From contig JAKZAN010000002.1 in NCBI GenBank assembly GCA_023053545.1, forward strand, positions 8,366,790-8,430,789: DNA of 64,000 nt. Direction: 5' to 3'. A program made the translations under genes and the position numbers. Positions within the stretch are counted from its first letter, which is position 1; every line of letters starts with the position of its first letter. A model generated the notes under the pieces. That model ran no database searches and was not told where the DNA came from. It saw only the letters and a list, made by a program, of their open reading frames with translations. The stretch is from Lepidurus packardi (lineage: Eukaryota; Arthropoda; Branchiopoda; Notostraca; Triopsidae). Positions 63,990-64,000 of this stretch are shown one piece after another.

Positions 63990-64000
63990 ACTTCGTCTCT

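Overview
This window is animal genomic DNA. The genes are split by many GT-AG introns, mostly 45-75 bp long, and encode conserved animal proteins. The very short introns, the serpin and endonuclease V sequences, and the repeat content suggest an arthropod, most likely a branchiopod crustacean such as Daphnia. That assignment is inference from remembered protein similarity, not from a search.

Left part (1-11.9 kb), a compact housekeeping block: the 5' exons of a BRWD3/PHIP homologue (minus, running off the left edge) are divergent from DHDDS (cis-prenyltransferase). DHDDS converges on CPOX (coproporphyrinogen III oxidase). TACO1 converges on COMMD2. A secreted inhibitory-type serpin follows, then an intronless gene with a Cys-rich domain that recalls bacterial and phage proteins.

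Middle repeat-rich part (12-28.8 kb): a tandem segmental duplication of about 3.3 kb carries two nearly identical genes for a secreted Gly/Ser/Pro-rich peptide, each with its own TATA box. It is followed by a decayed hAT transposase, an array of about 203-bp monomers folded into a large inverted repeat and built from TTCGAA-centred palindromes, and a broken env-like retroelement gene joined to a roughly 590-bp repeat. Endonuclease V starts only 98 bp after that repeat. A small integrase-like fragment lies downstream. A second copy of the 590-bp repeat, in opposite orientation, fills the right edge (63.4-64 kb), so the window is bracketed by inverted copies.

Right part (28.8-64 kb): VCPKMT (METTL21D) on plus, then a complete 13-exon Ryk/Derailed receptor on minus, whose 5' exons are spread by introns of up to 5.3 kb. 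About 14.6 kb with no recognised gene separates Ryk from a minus-strand NAD(P)-dependent DFR/GRE2-like reductase.

The genes do not form one pathway. The mitochondrial genes (CPOX for heme, TACO1 for COX1 translation) and the housekeeping enzymes are ordinary neighbours in dense gene order. The unusual content is the palindrome-based repeat family, the intronless Cys-domain gene with homologous in-frame sequence beyond its stop codon, and the young secreted-peptide duplication.
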